64,000 bases of DNA from GCA-002722245 sp038154685 (GTDB lineage: Bacteria; Bacteroidota; Bacteroidia; Flavobacteriales_C; GCA-002722245), in NCBI GenBank assembly GCA_038154685.1, contig JAYPYW010000006.1, positions 20,672 through 84,671 on the forward strand, written 5' to 3'. Each line of letters opens with the position of its first letter. Position 1 is the first letter of the stretch. The translations under genes were made by a program, and so were the position numbers. Below are positions 43,658-52,324 of the stretch, piece after piece. Under the pieces are notes generated by a model. The model made no database searches and had not been told where the DNA came from. It saw nothing but the letters and a program-made list of their open reading frames with translations.

Positions 43658-44278
43658 TTACAAAGCTACAGATTCAACCTCTTTTACCTCTGGAAACATC
43701 CTTGTTAATAATCCTTGAATTCCTTGTTTTAAGGTTACTGTTGATGAAGGACAACCAGAGCAAGCTCCTCTTAAAGCAACTTTAACTGTTCCTTCCTTGA
43801 ACTCAACAAAATCGATTGATCCACCATCGTTTTCAACTGCAGGGCGGATGTATTCGTTTAAAGCATCGATTATTTTTTCATCTAATTCTCCGCTTGCTAC
43901 GTTGAATTTAACGTCATCACCAGATTTATCTTCCAACTGCTCTTCTTTAATAGCGTGAGGTGGTAAAGCTTCGTCTTTAACAATTTCTTTTCCGTCTCTT
44001 AAATAATCGGAAATGAAATTACGCGTTTCCATTACAACCATATCCCAATCGATTTTATCGTTTTTGGTAACCGATACGTAATTGTTAGAAATAAATACAT
44101 TCTCTACAAAAGGGAAGTTTAAAACAGCTTCTGCTAAAGGAGATCCTGATGCATCATCACTGCTAGAATAATCTAGCGGAGCACCTGGATTAAGTACTTT
44201 ATTCGCAACAAACTTCATAACATCTGGGTTAGGAGTCATCTCTGCATAAACTGTAACTGGTACTTGACGAGCTGGCAT
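43658..44278 (-). CDS. NifU-like iron-sulfur scaffold protein (Nfu)
   Basis: 206 residues: N-terminal Nfu_N domain (YAEMTPNPDVMKFVANKVL, FPFVENVFISNNYVSVTK) and C-terminal NifU domain with the cluster-binding CSGCPSS. Carries Fe-S clusters to target proteins. Usual size for the two-domain Nfu of Bacteroidota. Single gene. Confidence 0.95.
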   Translation of the reverse strand: MPARQVPVTVYAEMTPNPDVMKFVANKVLNPGAPLDYSSSDDASGSPLAEAVLNFPFVENVFISNNYVSVTKNDKIDWDMVVMETRNFISDYLRDGKEIVKDEALPPHAIKEEQLEDKSGDDVKFNVASGELDEKIIDALNEYIRPAVENDGGSIDFVEFKEGTVKVALRGACSGCPSSTVTLKQGIQGLLTRMFPEVKEVESVAL

Positions 44279-44367
44279 AATCTTTAATTTTACCTAAAGG
44301 TAGTAAGTCTTTAACTGGAGAACAATTCTATCCCTATTGAAATTAGTGATAGGGTCAAAAAGAATAC

Positions 44368-45961
44368 TTATTTAGCCCCTTTAATTTTTACTTTCGGAGC
44401 AGTATCGTAATTAGAAACAGACCTCATATGGCCCAAGTTAATCTTATCCACTTTTATTCCTTGCTCTTCCCAGTTTTTCATTAATCCAGCCAAGTGCGTT
44501 TGGAACGTATGGTCAACCAAAGTAACATCCGAGAAATCAAATTCAACAACCTCTTGTCCTTCAATAAGTTTTAGAACTTGAGACTTAAAAGATAGATAGT
44601 TAGAGAAAATTAAAGCGCCTATTGGGGCGATTGTCAATTTGTCTTCTTCTGAAGAACTACTCAATCTTGAAACAAATAGGTTATTCAGCTTAGCTCCGTA
44701 AATAATCTGGATGATAATTTTTAAAACGATTCCAGCTGCAATTCCAATTAGTAAATCGGTAAATAAAACTGTTACAATTGTGGTAAGGAATATTAAGAAC
44801 TGTCCTTTACCAATTTCATACATATGTTTAAATTCTTTCGGAGAAGCCAATCGGAACCCTGTAAAAACAAGCATTGCTGCCAATGCTGAAAGCGGAATTA
44901 ATTCGATCACAGCAGCACCAATAACGAGATAAATCAATAAGAACGATCCATGAAAGAAGTTAGCCCAACTTGTTTTAGCTCCATTATTAATATTTGCAGA
45001 AGAACGTACAATTTCAGCAATCATAGGTAAACCTCCAATCGCAGCAGCTATACTTGAACCGGCCCCAACACCCACTAAATCTTTATCTAGGTTTGTTTTT
45101 CTATTGTACGGATCTTGAGAATCAACAGCCAAAGCACTTAAAAGAGACTCGATTGCCGAAACTAATGCAAAACCTGTAACTCCAACCCAAAAGGCTGATT
45201 CTCCTATTTTTTCAAAAGAAGGGAATACGATGCTTTCCGATAAATTATCAGGTAAGTTTACCAGTAAACTACCATCCATATCCAAAGCCATTCCAAGCGG
45301 AATTGCGAAAATTAAAACCCATATAGGAGCAGGGATAGCTTTTATAAATTTCACCTTCAACATAGGGTGAACAATTAGCGTTAACAAGCTCACACCTGCA
45401 ACGATTGCTGCACTACTATTAATATCAGGTATTCTTGTTGGAATTTCTAAAAGTTGGTTGATGATTCCTTTAGATTCGGCTTTGATCCCAAATGCATCAT
45501 ATAATTGTTTAATAATTATAATGATTCCAATTGCTGCTAGCATTCCATGTACTGCCGCAGAAGGGAAGAAATCTCCTAGTTTTCCAACCTTAAGTNNNNN
45601 NNNNNAATCCAAATAAGGCCATAAAAGCACCGGCCACAACAATTGCTCCGAGAGCGTGAGGATAACCAGCATATCCAGCTGCTTCACCTGCACCGCCAAG
45701 ATCGGTAGCAGCTCCTAACGAAATAACAATTAAACCAGCCGCCGGACCATTAATGGTAACAAAAGAACCTCCAATTCTTGAAACTAATAAACCTCCAACG
45801 ATTGCTGTTAAAATACCTGCTACAGGTGGAAATCCTGATGCCAATGAAATACCTAAACAAAGTGGGAGTGCGATTAAAGAAACAGAGAACCCAGCTTGTA
45901 AGTCATCTTTCCAATTTTCTTTTAATCCTTTTAGTCCAGTTTTTGGAATGGAATTTTTCAT
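44368..45961 (-). CDS. SulP-family anion transporter spanning an N gap
   Basis: Two open frames on either side of ten Ns (45596-45605) make one gene. Deleting the Ns joins GGATT and ACTTAAGG into GGA TTA CTT AAG, i.e. ALFG-L-LKVGKLGDFFPSA, which is the normal SulP sequence, so the gene is about 527 residues and intact, and the Ns are artificial. Start ATG 45961 (MKNSIPKTGLKGLKENW). Ten or more membrane helices with FFPSAAVHGMLAAIG and GGLPMIAEIVRSSANINNGAKT, then a C-terminal STAS domain (VVEFDFSDVTLVDHTFQTHL). Likely carries sulfate or bicarbonate; substrate is not determined. Confidence 0.9.
45596..45605. other. assembly gap (10 N) inside the SulP gene
   Basis: Frame analysis shows that zero bases are missing: removal of the ten Ns restores a continuous frame and the family consensus. 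Confidence 0.9.
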
Positions 45962-46045
45962 AGTCTGTTCTTCTCTACCTTTCTTCCGAATCAAAATTGA
46001 GTTTGTAATTGAACTCAAAAAATCACCCCAAAGTTACCAAAAAAA

Positions 46046-46080
46046 TAAAGCCCATTAATGACTAACATTAATGGGCTTTA
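46046..46080. terminator. terminator of the DUF3078 gene
   Basis: Perfect 15-base stem TAAAGCCCATTAATG / CATTAATGGGCTTTA with a 5-base loop, 18 bases after the stop. Confidence 0.88.
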
Positions 46081-46098
46081 TTATGAGTTGATAGTTTT

Positions 46099-47019
46099 TT
46101 ACAATTTGTAAGAAAACCCTACTGCTAAAATTTCTTTAAACTGAGTTCTTGGTCCGTTTACCTCATTGATTCCGTCACCATCATCATCTCTTGTAATAGT
46201 GATATCGTTATCGTAAATCAATGTTGTATTTAAGCTAACAGTGATGTATTTATTAACCTTCATTAGTACTAACATATCCCAGTTAACGTCAATGTTTTGA
46301 GGGTTTTCAACATAGTTGGAGAATAAACCAAGAGTAGTAGTTAATTTAACATTTTTCATTACCTCTTTTTCGAAGTTACCCCTTAGGTACCCCCCTACCT
46401 CGTATCTTACATTTTCACCAGCTTCAACTCCAAAAGCACCAGCGGCAGATAATTCATCATCCATTACGAAAGTTGTTTTCGAAGTAATTGGTGAGATGAA
46501 AACCCCTAGTATGTCTTTGTGTTTGTAGTTCATCCCGGCCGCACCTAATAAGTATCCAGGAGCAAGGAATGATGAAATTTTAACGGAATCATTTGGGAAG
46601 TTAAAACCTGGTGCAAATTGGGTTTTAAAGTTTAGTAATCCCGCATAGTACCATTTTTCGGAAGCTTTTCTTCCATATTTAGAGTTCAATTCAATATTGT
46701 CATCCGTTTTTTGAAGATTCGCTCCATCTTGTTTTAATAAACCATAACCAAGATTTAAGGTGTTTTCCCAGGCATCTTTTGTTCCTGAATAATTGTAGTG
46801 GAAGTTGGCTATTCCGTTTCCTGAAACAGAACTGTTCCCCCCGGCAGCCCAGTTAGAAAGGGTTACCTGACTAAATCCTAAGTTGAATAGCGCTCCTCTT
46901 TTCCAAGAAGATGTAGAATCAGTTGTTGCTGCTTTTTTTAGATCTTTTTCAGCATCAGTTACCTGTGCAAAAGCGACTCCTGAGGCTAAAAGGCAAACTG
47001 ATAAAATTAGTTTTCTCAT
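46099..47019 (-). CDS. DUF3078 outer-membrane beta-barrel protein
   Basis: 306 residues. Signal peptide ending GVAFAQ. WKRGALFNLGFSQVTLSNWAAGG is the hallmark of DUF3078; the remainder is alternating strands with aromatic girdles, ending AVGFSYKL. Predicted outer-membrane barrel, role unknown. Promoter box TAATTTTG overlaps the end of the mscS region upstream. Confidence 0.88.
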   Translation of the reverse strand: MRKLILSVCLLASGVAFAQVTDAEKDLKKAATTDSTSSWKRGALFNLGFSQVTLSNWAAGGNSSVSGNGIANFHYNYSGTKDAWENTLNLGYGLLKQDGANLQKTDDNIELNSKYGRKASEKWYYAGLLNFKTQFAPGFNFPNDSVKISSFLAPGYLLGAAGMNYKHKDILGVFISPITSKTTFVMDDELSAAGAFGVEAGENVRYEVGGYLRGNFEKEVMKNVKLTTTLGLFSNYVENPQNIDVNWDMLVLMKVNKYITVSLNTTLIYDNDITITRDDDGDGINEVNGPRTQFKEILAVGFSYKL

Positions 47020-47030
47020 AAGTTAAGTAT

Positions 47031-47053
47031 TAAAAAGTCCGCCAAAGCGGACT
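47031..47053 (-). terminator. terminator of mscS
   Basis: Minus strand AGTCCGC-TTTG-GCGGACT then TTTTTA, 12 bases after the mscS stop. It lies just downstream of the DUF3078 -7 box, so it would also sit in that gene's leader. Confidence 0.88.
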
Positions 47054-47054
47054 G

Positions 47055-47062
47055 CAAAATTA
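47055..47062 (-). promoter_or_regulatory. -7 promoter box of the DUF3078 gene
   Basis: Minus-strand TAATTTTG, perfect match, between the mscS stop and its terminator hairpin. Confidence 0.5.
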
Positions 47063-47064
47063 GG

Positions 47065-47874
47065 TTATAAATCTTTTGAAACATGAACATCCATTTGAGG
47101 GTAAGGAATGTTTAATCCTTCCTTATCGAATGTTTTGTAAACATTTTCATTCATAGCAAAGAAAACTGCCCAGTAATCAGCAGCCTTAACCCAAACTCTA
47201 ACTGTAAAGTTAACCGAGCTATCAGCTAATTCACTTACTGCAATAAATGGTTCAGGATCTTTTAAAATTCTTTCATCAGCATTAATCAGGTTCATTAAAA
47301 CAGATCTAGCCTTATCAGTATCATCTCCATAACCAATTCCAAATGTCCAATCTACTCTTCTTGTCTCTTCTTTTGAGAAGTTTACTAAAGAACCAGTGGC
47401 TAAACCACCGTTAGGGATAATGATATGTTTGTTATCTGGAGTTTTTAAAATTGTATTGAAAATTTGAATCTCGTAAACTGATCCGATGTATCCTTGGGCT
47501 TCAATTACATCACCAACTTTATATGGTTTAAAGATTAAAACCATTACACCTCCAGCAAAGTTTTGAAGTGTACCGCTTAAAGCCATCCCAATTGCTAAAC
47601 CAGCAGCACCGAGAATTGCAACAAAAGAAGTCATTTCAACGCCCATCATGCTTAAAACACTTACTACTAAAAGTGCTTTTAAGGCAATATTTAATAAGCT
47701 TCTTAGGAAAGGTTGAAGAGAATCGTCAACGTTCCTTTTTTTCATCACTTTCGCCAATCCGTTAGTCATGGCTTTAATAATCCATAGTCCAATAATTAAG
47801 GCAGCAATTGCACCGGCAATTTTAATTCCGAATTCAACAGCATAGGTTTTAATAAGGGTAATTATTTCTTCCAT
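47065..47874 (-). CDS. mscS: small-conductance mechanosensitive channel MscS
   Basis: 269 residues, close to E. coli MscS in size. Helices AVEFGIKIAGAIAALIIGLWI, ALLVVSVLSMMGVEM and the pore helix AILGAAGLAIGMALSGTLQNF, then the beta domain (PYKVGDVIEAQGYIGSVYEI, DNKHIIIPNG) and a C-terminal alpha/beta domain. Releases solutes on hypo-osmotic shock. Confidence 0.95.
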   Translation of the reverse strand: MEEIITLIKTYAVEFGIKIAGAIAALIIGLWIIKAMTNGLAKVMKKRNVDDSLQPFLRSLLNIALKALLVVSVLSMMGVEMTSFVAILGAAGLAIGMALSGTLQNFAGGVMVLIFKPYKVGDVIEAQGYIGSVYEIQIFNTILKTPDNKHIIIPNGGLATGSLVNFSKEETRRVDWTFGIGYGDDTDKARSVLMNLINADERILKDPEPFIAVSELADSSVNFTVRVWVKAADYWAVFFAMNENVYKTFDKEGLNIPYPQMDVHVSKDL

Positions 47875-47978
47875 CTTTTTAAGTTTAATTTCAGCAAAGA
47901 TAATTTATGAATGTTAGGAGAAAGATAATTTTTAAAGTGTTTAGATGATTTGTTGGTTTGAGTGGATAAATGGCGCTC

Positions 47979-48017
47979 TTTACCCCCTCAGTCCTACCGT
48001 AGGACTGAGGGGGTAAA
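47979..48017. repeat. perfect palindrome upstream of mscS
   Basis: 18-base arms TTTACCCCCTCAGTCCTA / TAGGACTGAGGGGGTAAA. Shorter relatives at 35641-35662 (CCCCTCAGTCCTGAGGGG) and 54769-54787 (CCCCTTCAGTCCTGCGGGG) show that it is a dispersed family. Confidence 0.8.
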
Positions 48018-48030
48018 ACCAGCAATAAAA

Positions 48031-48060
48031 AAGGCTACCTCAATTAAGAAGTAGCCTTTC
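48031..48060 (-). terminator. terminator of tonB
   Basis: AAAGGCTAC...GTAGCCTTT, 9-base stem, T-run on the minus strand, 21 bases after the tonB stop. Confidence 0.85.
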
Positions 48061-48080
48061 AATATCTAGGTGAACTATTA

Positions 48081-48803
48081 TTAATTCAATAAAATCTTAA
48101 CAGGAACAGTATATAAAAGAGATACTGGCTTATCTAATTGTTTTCCTGGAATAAGCGATGGTAACTTAGAAACCGCTCTAATAGCAGCGTTATCTAAGTG
48201 AGGGTGAACACCTCTAACAACCTTAACTTGCTCAACTTTTCCAGTTTTACTAACAACAAACTGCACATAAACAACTCCTTGTAATCCCATGTCTCTGGCG
48301 ATATCTGGATATTCGAAATTCTTTTTAATTTCTCTATCAAACATCATTCTTGTACATCTATCTCTTTCAGTGTTACTTCCTCCAGCACACTCTTTGTAGT
48401 GAGGCATATCTTTTACGAAAGTTAAAGGAGCAGCTTCTTCTTCTTCCTCTTCTTCATCGCTCTCAATACCTTCTTCAATTTCCTTGTCCTCGTCGTCTTC
48501 ATCGTCGAATTCTTCCTCTTCAACTTCCTCCTCATTATCAACAATTTCCAACTCTGGCTCCTTTGGTGGTGCTTTCGGTGGTGGTGGAGGTGGAGGTGGA
48601 GGCGGCGGAGTTGCAGGCGCGATTAATGGTGGTAAATCTTCCTGAACCTCGTCTATACTCACTTTGAAGTCATACGAGACTTTGTTGTAAGTTTTCAACG
48701 AAAATGCTAAAAACACAACACCAATGATGGCAGTACTCCCGATTCCGTAAAATACAGATCTTAGTTTATCGAGGTTTGCCTTATCGTTTTTTCTTTTTTC
48801 CAT
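48081..48803 (-). CDS. tonB: energy transducer TonB
   Basis: 240 residues. N-terminal helix (GSTAIIGVVFLAFSL), a proline run (PPPPPPPPPPP), a strongly acidic stretch of about 45 residues of Glu/Asp (near residues 90-135), a region with a Cys pair (HYKECAGGSNTERDRC), and the C-terminal TonB domain (GLQGVVYVQFVVSKTGKVEQVKVVRG, AVSKLPSLIPGKQ). Couples ExbBD energy to outer-membrane receptors. Acidic rather than Lys/Pro-rich linker. Confidence 0.93.
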   Translation of the reverse strand: MEKRKNDKANLDKLRSVFYGIGSTAIIGVVFLAFSLKTYNKVSYDFKVSIDEVQEDLPPLIAPATPPPPPPPPPPPKAPPKEPELEIVDNEEEVEEEEFDDEDDEDKEIEEGIESDEEEEEEEAAPLTFVKDMPHYKECAGGSNTERDRCTRMMFDREIKKNFEYPDIARDMGLQGVVYVQFVVSKTGKVEQVKVVRGVHPHLDNAAIRAVSKLPSLIPGKQLDKPVSLLYTVPVKILLN

Positions 48804-48986
48804 CTTGCGTGTTTGAACCCTAAACGGTAAACAGAACAGTAAAATTACTAAGTATATCTCTTTCAGGGGAGCTTCTTACAAAACCATAAAGTATAGTTTA
48901 CAATAAGTTAACATAAAGACAAGCTTTTAACTTTTCATATTGGATAAGTATGGCACGCCGTTTTCATTAGCGGATTAGATAATATT

Positions 48987-48994
48987 TAGCTTTG
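48987..48994 (+). promoter_or_regulatory. -7 promoter box of the VWA-like gene
   Basis: TAGCTTTG, perfect, 20 bases before the ATG at 49015. Confidence 0.5.
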
Positions 48995-49014
48995 ATTTGC
49001 AATTTATAAGCCTA

Positions 49015-50133
49015 ATGAGAAAATTATTCCTGATTGGAATTTTACCAATTACCATATTCGCAGCTTTGAGTTTCAGCACTTTTGTTGAGCCTTTTGGAAG
49101 TAAAAAAGCGCAGTTGGCTTTGGTAATCGATTTCTCAAAAAGTGCCGAAAACACCATTAACGCTTTAATTGCGAATTACTACGATTTGTATAACGACTTT
49201 AAAAATGAGCATCCAAATGTGAAATTGGAGGTCGCTATTATTGGATATTCTAAACAGTCGTTCGGGACAAAGAACAATTATGTTAAAGTGATATCTAAGT
49301 TTTCGGATGATCCAGATAAAGCTTTCGAATTTTTAATCGATAATCCTTTAGGTAGTAGCGTTTCACAAAATTATGTTGGACAAGCTTTGGATATAACTTT
49401 GCATCAACTTAAATGGGATAAAAATCCATCATCAACAAAGCAAATTATTACAATTGGTAACGGTCCCATCAGAGACAGTTACTCTTTAGCAAAAAAGGTT
49501 TGCGAGAAAGCAAAGAAAGAAGATATTCAAATGAATTCATTGTATGTTCTTTACAAGGAAAACGATAAGAATCATACTTATTGGTTGGCCTTAACAGATC
49601 TTTCGGGAGGACAGCTGAAAACAATAGTTCCTAAATATTTAGAAGGTGGGGATGACGATTACAGGACTACTAGTAACGACAAAAAAATTATTGCCGAAAA
49701 TGAAATCATCATGAGTACCTATGTTCCATATGGCGCAGAGAAAGATGAGATAAAGGAAAGAAATAATAAAATAGATTCGGTTTGCGGACTGTTAGGAACT
49801 CGCGCTTTATCTAGTAGAGTTCAGTTTAAATCTGGACCCTATTATCAGGGTCGAAATTCACATTGGGATTTAGTTGAGAAATGCGTGATTAAGGATGTTT
49901 ATGGGGAAGAACTGATTCAGCTGGGTGTTCCAAAAGAAATGAACAGACTATCTCCAATTGAGGTTGAAACAGCTTTAAATGCAAAATGGATTGAGAGAAA
50001 TGCTAGTCTGAAAATTATTAGAAAGTTGTCTATAGCTAATTACAACAAGTTGGCTAGTTATCCTGAAAAACCGGCCTACAAAAGAGACATTGCCGAAACC
50101 ATTTTAAAACTATTTACCAAAGATGGAATTTAG
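49015..50133 (+). CDS. secreted VWA-like protein
   Basis: 372 residues from the ATG at 49015 (six upstream codons begin with TTG only). Signal or anchor MRKLFLIGILPITIFAALSF, then a Rossmann-like VWA fold: AQLALVIDFSKSAENT gives the MIDAS motif D-x-S-x-S; GQALDITLHQL, KQIITIGNGPI and MNSLYVLYKEND fit later strands. C-terminal 120 residues are helical and unrecognised. Overlaps cvpA by 11 bases, so the two are coupled. Function unknown, envelope-located. Confidence 0.72.
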   Translation: MRKLFLIGILPITIFAALSFSTFVEPFGSKKAQLALVIDFSKSAENTINALIANYYDLYNDFKNEHPNVKLEVAIIGYSKQSFGTKNNYVKVISKFSDDPDKAFEFLIDNPLGSSVSQNYVGQALDITLHQLKWDKNPSSTKQIITIGNGPIRDSYSLAKKVCEKAKKEDIQMNSLYVLYKENDKNHTYWLALTDLSGGQLKTIVPKYLEGGDDDYRTTSNDKKIIAENEIIMSTYVPYGAEKDEIKERNNKIDSVCGLLGTRALSSRVQFKSGPYYQGRNSHWDLVEKCVIKDVYGEELIQLGVPKEMNRLSPIEVETALNAKWIERNASLKIIRKLSIANYNKLASYPEKPAYKRDIAETILKLFTKDGI

Positions 50134-50632
50134 TTACATCGATTTGATCATATTAGTTCCAATCCTTTTTGGTTTGTATAAAGGGTTTACAAAAGGCTTG
50201 ATTTTAAGTCTGGCAACCTTAGTTGGATTGTTTTTGGGGATTTATGGAGGAGTTCAATTTTCTCATTTAACCTCTCAGTTCTTATTTCAGGAATTTGAAA
50301 TAGACATTCCCTTGGTGGCATTTGCAGTTACGTTTTTAATCATAATGATTGGTATTTACTTATTAGGTAAACTGCTTACTAAGTTTGTTGATGTATTGGC
50401 ATTAGGCATCTTCAATAAAATAGGGGGCGCACTTTTTGGCGCCGGACGAATGATTTTGATTTTAACTGTTTTGTTATTGTTCTTCGAAAATGCCAATGCA
50501 ACTTTTCAATTCGTAGAACCAGAGCTAATTGATAAATCTCAATTGTACGGAATTCTAAAAGATAGTTCAGCTGTTATTTTCCCTTACTTCGAAGAGTTGA
50601 AGAGTAATATTCCGGATTCCTTACCGGAGTGA
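50123..50632 (+). CDS. CvpA family membrane protein
   Basis: 169 residues with four helices. YIDLIILVPILFGLYKGFTKGLILSLATLVGL is the CvpA family start, IGGALFGAGRMILILTVLLLFFEN its later part. Named for colicin V export in E. coli; also tied to envelope integrity. Overlaps the VWA-like gene by 11 bases. Confidence 0.88.
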   Translation: MEFSYIDLIILVPILFGLYKGFTKGLILSLATLVGLFLGIYGGVQFSHLTSQFLFQEFEIDIPLVAFAVTFLIIMIGIYLLGKLLTKFVDVLALGIFNKIGGALFGAGRMILILTVLLLFFENANATFQFVEPELIDKSQLYGILKDSSAVIFPYFEELKSNIPDSLPE

Positions 50633-50658
50633 TTTATTAAATGATGACTCATTTATTA

Positions 50659-50730
50659 GCACGCAGATTCAAAAGATTACATAGATCATTTTTTAGTTCA
50701 AATCTGTGTAATCTTTTGAATCTGTGTGCC
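50659..50730. repeat. palindromic dispersed repeat (ACGCAGATTCAAAAGATTAC type)
   Basis: Arms GCACGCAGATTCAAAAGATT.. and ..AATCTTTTGAATCTGTGTGC, 28 bases each with 3 or so mismatches, 15-base AT-rich loop. Confidence 0.8.
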
Positions 50731-50747
50731 AAAATTTAACAGTAAAC

Positions 50748-50816
50748 ATCATTCCTGCGAAGGCGGAAACCCATTTGCTTGAAAATCGAATAGATCCCTG
50801 CCTTTGCAGGGATGAC
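50748..50816. repeat. palindromic dispersed repeat (CCTGCCTTTGCAGG type)
   Basis: Arms ATCATTCCTGCGAAGGCGGA and TCCCTGCCTTTGCAGGGATGA, imperfect, about 28 bases apart. Confidence 0.75.
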
Positions 50817-50905
50817 GGAAGAGTAGGTGCTTGCCTAATAAACAACTCCAATTACCAAATCAACCATACCTTAAAACGGTCATAGCATAACTCCACTAAA
50901 TACCA

Positions 50906-50913
50906 TATATTTG
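50906..50913 (+). promoter_or_regulatory. -7 promoter box of the aminotransferase gene
   Basis: TATATTTG, perfect TAnnTTTG, 49 bases before the ATG at 50963. Confidence 0.5.
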
Positions 50914-50962
50914 CACCGCAAATTTTTAATTCACGCAGGTAACTGCATTATCAAATTATATT

Positions 50963-52204
50963 ATGGCTGAAGTAGCTACACTACAAGGACAGTACGAAGA
51001 GGCTAAAGCAAAAAACTTAGCTTTAGATATGACTAGAGGTAAGCCTGGTTCTGAGCAATTAGACTTGACTTTACCAATGCTAGATTTAGTAACATCTTCG
51101 GATTATAAAACTGAAGCTGGAGCAGATCCAAGAAACTACGGTGGATTAGATGGTATTCCAGAAGCTAAAGAATTATTCAAAGAGTTTTTAGAAACTTCTT
51201 CAACTGATGAAGTAGTTGTTGGAGGAAACTCATCGCTTACATTAATGCACGATACAGTTGCAAGATGTATGAGTCATGGTAACTCATCTTCTTCAACTCC
51301 ATGGGGAAAATTAGATAAGGTTAAGTTCTTATGTCCTTCTCCTGGATACGATCGTCACTTTTCAATTTGTGAGCATTTTGGAATTGAAATGATCACTGTT
51401 GAGAATGTAAACAACGATTTAGATATTGCTAAAATTGAGGAGTTAGTAGCTGCTGATCCTGCAATTAAAGGTATGTGGGTTGTTCCTAAATACGGAAACC
51501 CAACTGGTACTTCTGTTGCTGATGAGGTTGTTGAGCGTTTAGCTAAAATGACAACTGCTGCTGATGATTTCAGAATTTTCTGGGATAACGCTTATACTGT
51601 TCACCATTTATCGGATGATGTTGATGTTATCAAAAACATCTTATCAGAGTGTAAAGCTGCTGGGAACGAGGATAGAGTTTTCATTTTAGGATCTACTTCA
51701 AAAATTACTTTCGCTGGAGCTGGTATGGCTGCAATTGGTGGTTCGGTTGCTAACATGGATTGGGTTAGAAAGCACATTTCAATGAGCACAATTGGTCCGG
51801 ATAAAATCAATCAAGTTCGTCACATGAGATTCTTTAAAAACTTCGCTGGTTTACAAGATCACATGAAGAAACATGCAGACTTAATTAAGCCTAAGTTCAA
51901 AGTTGTTATCGACATCCTTGAAGAAAAGTTAGGAGGAAAAGGTTTAGCATCTTGGACAAATCCGAAAGGAGGGTATTTCATCTCTTTGGATACAAACGAA
52001 GGATGTGCGAAAAGAGTAGTTGCATTAGCTGCTGAAGCTGGTGTTAAATTAACTGCTGCAGGAGCAACATTCCCATACAAGAATGATCCAAGAGACACAA
52101 ACATCAGATTAGCTCCAACACTTCCTTCAATTGAGGAAATAAAACAAGCGATGGAAATTGTTTGTTTATGTGTTGAAATCGCTGACGCTGAGAAAAACGC
52201 TTAA
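50963..52204 (+). CDS. PLP aminotransferase, class Ic (aspartate/alanine type)
   Basis: 413 residues. The start KNLALDMTRGKPGSEQLDL is the hallmark of the subgroup Ic aspartate aminotransferase family (Asp_aminotransf, PF12897). PKYGNPTGTS, IFWDNAYTVHHL, and PLP lysine in GSTSKITFAGAGMAAIGG; C-terminal PKGGYFISLDT and IRLAPTLPS (substrate arginine). Probably makes aspartate from oxaloacetate; substrate not proven by sequence. Single gene. Confidence 0.92.
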   Translation: MAEVATLQGQYEEAKAKNLALDMTRGKPGSEQLDLTLPMLDLVTSSDYKTEAGADPRNYGGLDGIPEAKELFKEFLETSSTDEVVVGGNSSLTLMHDTVARCMSHGNSSSSTPWGKLDKVKFLCPSPGYDRHFSICEHFGIEMITVENVNNDLDIAKIEELVAADPAIKGMWVVPKYGNPTGTSVADEVVERLAKMTTAADDFRIFWDNAYTVHHLSDDVDVIKNILSECKAAGNEDRVFILGSTSKITFAGAGMAAIGGSVANMDWVRKHISMSTIGPDKINQVRHMRFFKNFAGLQDHMKKHADLIKPKFKVVIDILEEKLGGKGLASWTNPKGGYFISLDTNEGCAKRVVALAAEAGVKLTAAGATFPYKNDPRDTNIRLAPTLPSIEEIKQAMEIVCLCVEIADAEKNA

Positions 52205-52227
52205 GATTATTTCTTAAATATATTTTG

Positions 52228-52256
52228 AAAGCCCCTCCAAATGGAAGGGCTTTTTT
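52228..52256 (+). terminator. terminator of the aminotransferase gene
   Basis: AAAGCCCCTCC-AAAT-GGAAGGGCTTTTTT stem with one mismatch. Confidence 0.85.
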
Positions 52257-52312
52257 GTTCGCGCATAGTAGCCATTCATCAATTAATCCATTTTAAATCG
52301 CAAGCATTCCCT

Positions 52313-52320
52313 TATTTTTG
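52313..52320 (+). promoter_or_regulatory. -7 promoter box of the MBL-fold gene
   Basis: TATTTTTG, perfect, 4 bases before the ATG at 52325; leaderless transcript expected. Confidence 0.6.
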
Positions 52321-52324
52321 AACC

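Larger units (their letters stand above)
50633..50962. other. 330-base intergenic region with repeats and a promoter
   Basis: Holds two palindromic dispersed repeats (50659-50730 and 50748-50816) and a TATATTTG -7 box at 50906-50913 ahead of the aminotransferase gene. No coding frame or RNA gene is seen. Confidence 0.7.

Noticed and set aside
45590..46018. Apparent frameshifted or split SulP gene with a start at 46018
   Set aside because: Removing the ten Ns restores one frame; the true start is ATG 45961 where the conserved N-terminus begins.
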